Assembly (NCBI RefSeq): GCF_009695935.1
Contig: NZ_VUMY01000018.1
Span: 1-53,758 of the forward strand
Origin: Mobiluncus porci
GTDB lineage: Bacteria > Actinomycetota > Actinomycetes > Actinomycetales > Actinomycetaceae
Direction: 5' to 3'
Length of the DNA stretch: 53,758 nt
The position numbers and the translations under genes are program-made. Shown here piece after piece: positions 53,036 to 53,758 of the stretch (within the stretch, counting starts at the first letter, position 1; each line of letters begins with the position of its first letter). The notes below the pieces were generated by a model that did not search any database, was not told where the DNA came from, and saw only the letters and a program-made list of their open reading frames with translations.

Positions 53036-53101
53036 GGCGCGAAGTGCTCCAGGCACGAGTAATCTCAGCAGAGGACTTCGGGAGCCGGAATCACGTTCGA
53101 A
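53036..53101. repeat. 66-bp direct repeat, copy B (right border of the ABC segment)
   Basis: The partner of 48922-48987. Its hairpin arms read CGAAGTGCTC and GAGGACTTCG: relative to copy A the C-to-A change in one arm is matched by G-to-T in the other, so pairing is kept. It lies downstream of the minus-strand ORF at 53146-53364, just as copy A lies beyond the 3' end of the permease. Confidence 0.9.
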
Positions 53102-53145
53102 CCTGTCAACGCAGATAGGGGGGCGTCCCAAGCGATGCTTCTCAG

Positions 53146-53364
53146 TTACTCATCGGATTTCACTGGCAACGCAGCTTGATTAAGGCGCTTTTTCAGCACG
53201 TCGCGCAGAGCCTCGTTGACACTATTTTGGTTTCGCTGAAGCATCTGCGTCCAGAAGTTTCCAGCATCGGCGGCATTCGGTGAGCTTCCCACCATCTTGT
53301 TCATGTAGTTCAGTACTGCCATAGCCCCGGTCAGGTGGCATACCTTCACCGAAGCCGTGAACAA
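53146..53364 (-). CDS. Hypothetical 72-residue protein
   Basis: Frame of up to 72 residues opened by a TTG just after an in-frame stop; an ATG at residue 15 is an alternative. The core (AVLNYMNKMVGSSP, NFWTQMLQRNQNSVNEALRDV, LKKRLNQAALPV) reads like helical protein. No ribosome site is convincing and no family is recognised. It may be a fragment of a larger accessory gene. Confidence 0.4.
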   Translation of the reverse strand: MFTASVKVCHLTGAMAVLNYMNKMVGSSPNAADAGNFWTQMLQRNQNSVNEALRDVLKKRLNQAALPVKSDE

Positions 53365-53533
53365 AAGCTCTTACACGGGCTATGTGGATGTGCTCCCGAT
53401 GCTAAACGTGCTCTCAAAACAAACGCCAAAGATGGTGTCATACATGGTGTCAAGCGTCATATAAGGTTTTTAATTCTGCAAACGTGCAGGTCAAGTAGGC
53501 CCAGAGGGGCTTTTTCTGTTTGGTGCTTCGGCT

Positions 53534-53559
53534 AAAACGGCACATCGGTGCCGTTTTTT
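53534..53559 (+). terminator. Intrinsic terminator near the window end
   Basis: AAAACGGCAC and GTGCCGTTTT form a perfect 10-bp stem around ATCG, followed by TT. It works best on the plus strand but can serve both. No plus-strand gene that it would end is supported here. Confidence 0.75.
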
Positions 53560-53577
53560 AACGCCTTCGCGCTGTAA

Positions 53578-53615
53578 CGCGCTGGCTCACGCTCCCTGCG
53601 GTTGCTGCCAGCGCG
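53578..53615. terminator. Inverted repeat beyond the last gene
   Basis: CGCGCTGGC and GCCAGCGCG are 9-bp complements around 20 bases, about 50 bases past the stop of the partial minus-strand gene. A possible terminator for it. Confidence 0.4.
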
Positions 53616-53662
53616 CGACTGCGTCGAGGGTGGGTTAAAGGACAAATTGTGTGTCTGGGGGG

Positions 53663-53758
53663 TTAGTCCCATGTGTTGTTGTAGGGGGTGGTGTGGTGGA
53701 GTTCGTTCCAGATGATTCCGTCGCCCCATCCGGGGAGGCTTCGCCTGGTGATGTGCTG
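53663..53758 (-). CDS. C-terminal end of an unidentified protein (partial)
   Basis: The minus strand from the window edge reads 31 codons then TAA: ITRRSLPGWGDGI, IWNELHHTTPYNN and TWD at the end. The frame is open to the edge and its composition is protein-like, with hairpins following it. I do not recognise the family. The gene continues to the right. Confidence 0.45.
   Translation of the reverse strand, partial: QHITRRSLPGWGDGIIWNELHHTTPYNNTWD

Noticed and set aside
53335-53535. Plus-strand frame of 66 codons
   Set aside because: Overlaps the start of the minus-strand ORF and a hairpin region; His/Cys/Arg-rich with no start context.
53532-53729. Minus-strand frame of 65 codons at the window end
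   Set aside because: Out of frame with the better partial gene that ends at 53663, and it runs through a terminator.

Overview
The window looks like chromosome from a moderate-GC actinobacterium, most likely of the Actinomycetaceae (Mobiluncus-like). This rests on three things. The housekeeping genes follow an order familiar from Mycobacterium tuberculosis: pmt and rsmI divergent, then metG, tatD, rpfB, ksgA, ispE, and glmU, prs, rplY, pth, mfd, eno. There is a Pmt/GT39 mannosyltransferase and an Rpf. Two surface proteins carry cell-wall-binding repeat 2 (CWB2) modules. Many genes have a TAnnnT box six bases before the start codon, the layout of leaderless actinobacterial transcripts. The species is inferred, not proven.

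Layout. 1-404: end of a ribosomal RNA operon (23S 3' end, 5S, terminator). 588-13658: one giant secreted protein of about 4,356 residues with putative-Ig repeats and three C-terminal CWB2 modules. 13678-18006: Sir2 deacylase, GDPD phosphodiesterase, AmrS-type radical SAM enzyme and RsmI, plus two related tiny membrane proteins on the minus strand. 18161-26286: conserved block pmt, metG, tatD, rpfB, rsmA, ispE, with several intergenic inverted repeats. 26450-31186: four-gene ABC importer facing a MarR regulator, inserted where other actinobacteria go towards glmU. 31341-42168: tRNA-Gln, glmU, prs, a minus-strand nitroreductase, then rplY (behind an attenuator-like leader), pth, mfd, a lipoprotein and eno. 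42225-47557, minus strand: EEP-family phosphohydrolase, MscS channel and a secreted alkaline phosphatase fused to three CWB2 modules. 47900-48201: tRNA-Glu, tRNA-Asp and tRNA-Phe with a terminator. 48327-48911: nicotinamidase.

48922-53101 is the accessory part. A minus-strand operon (two overlapping mini-ORFs, an AT-rich helical-repeat protein, an ABC ATPase, two ABC-2 permeases) sits between two 66-bp direct repeats that agree at 60 positions. Each repeat holds an imperfect hairpin, and a C-G to A-T swap in its stem is compensated between copies. The operon is driven by a promoter with perfect TTGACA and TATAAT boxes. This is the best candidate for an undescribed system: a peptide-linked ABC exporter or immunity cassette on a small mobile or duplicated segment. 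The window ends in a further orphan ORF and the 3' end of an unidentified gene.

How parts work together. The giant protein and the phosphatase use the same wall anchor, so the cell probably displays both an adhesin-like fibre and phosphate scavenging. rsmI, rsmA, metG, pth, rplY, mfd and the tRNAs serve translation and genome upkeep. ispE, glmU, prs and eno feed isoprenoid, cell-wall, nucleotide and central metabolism.
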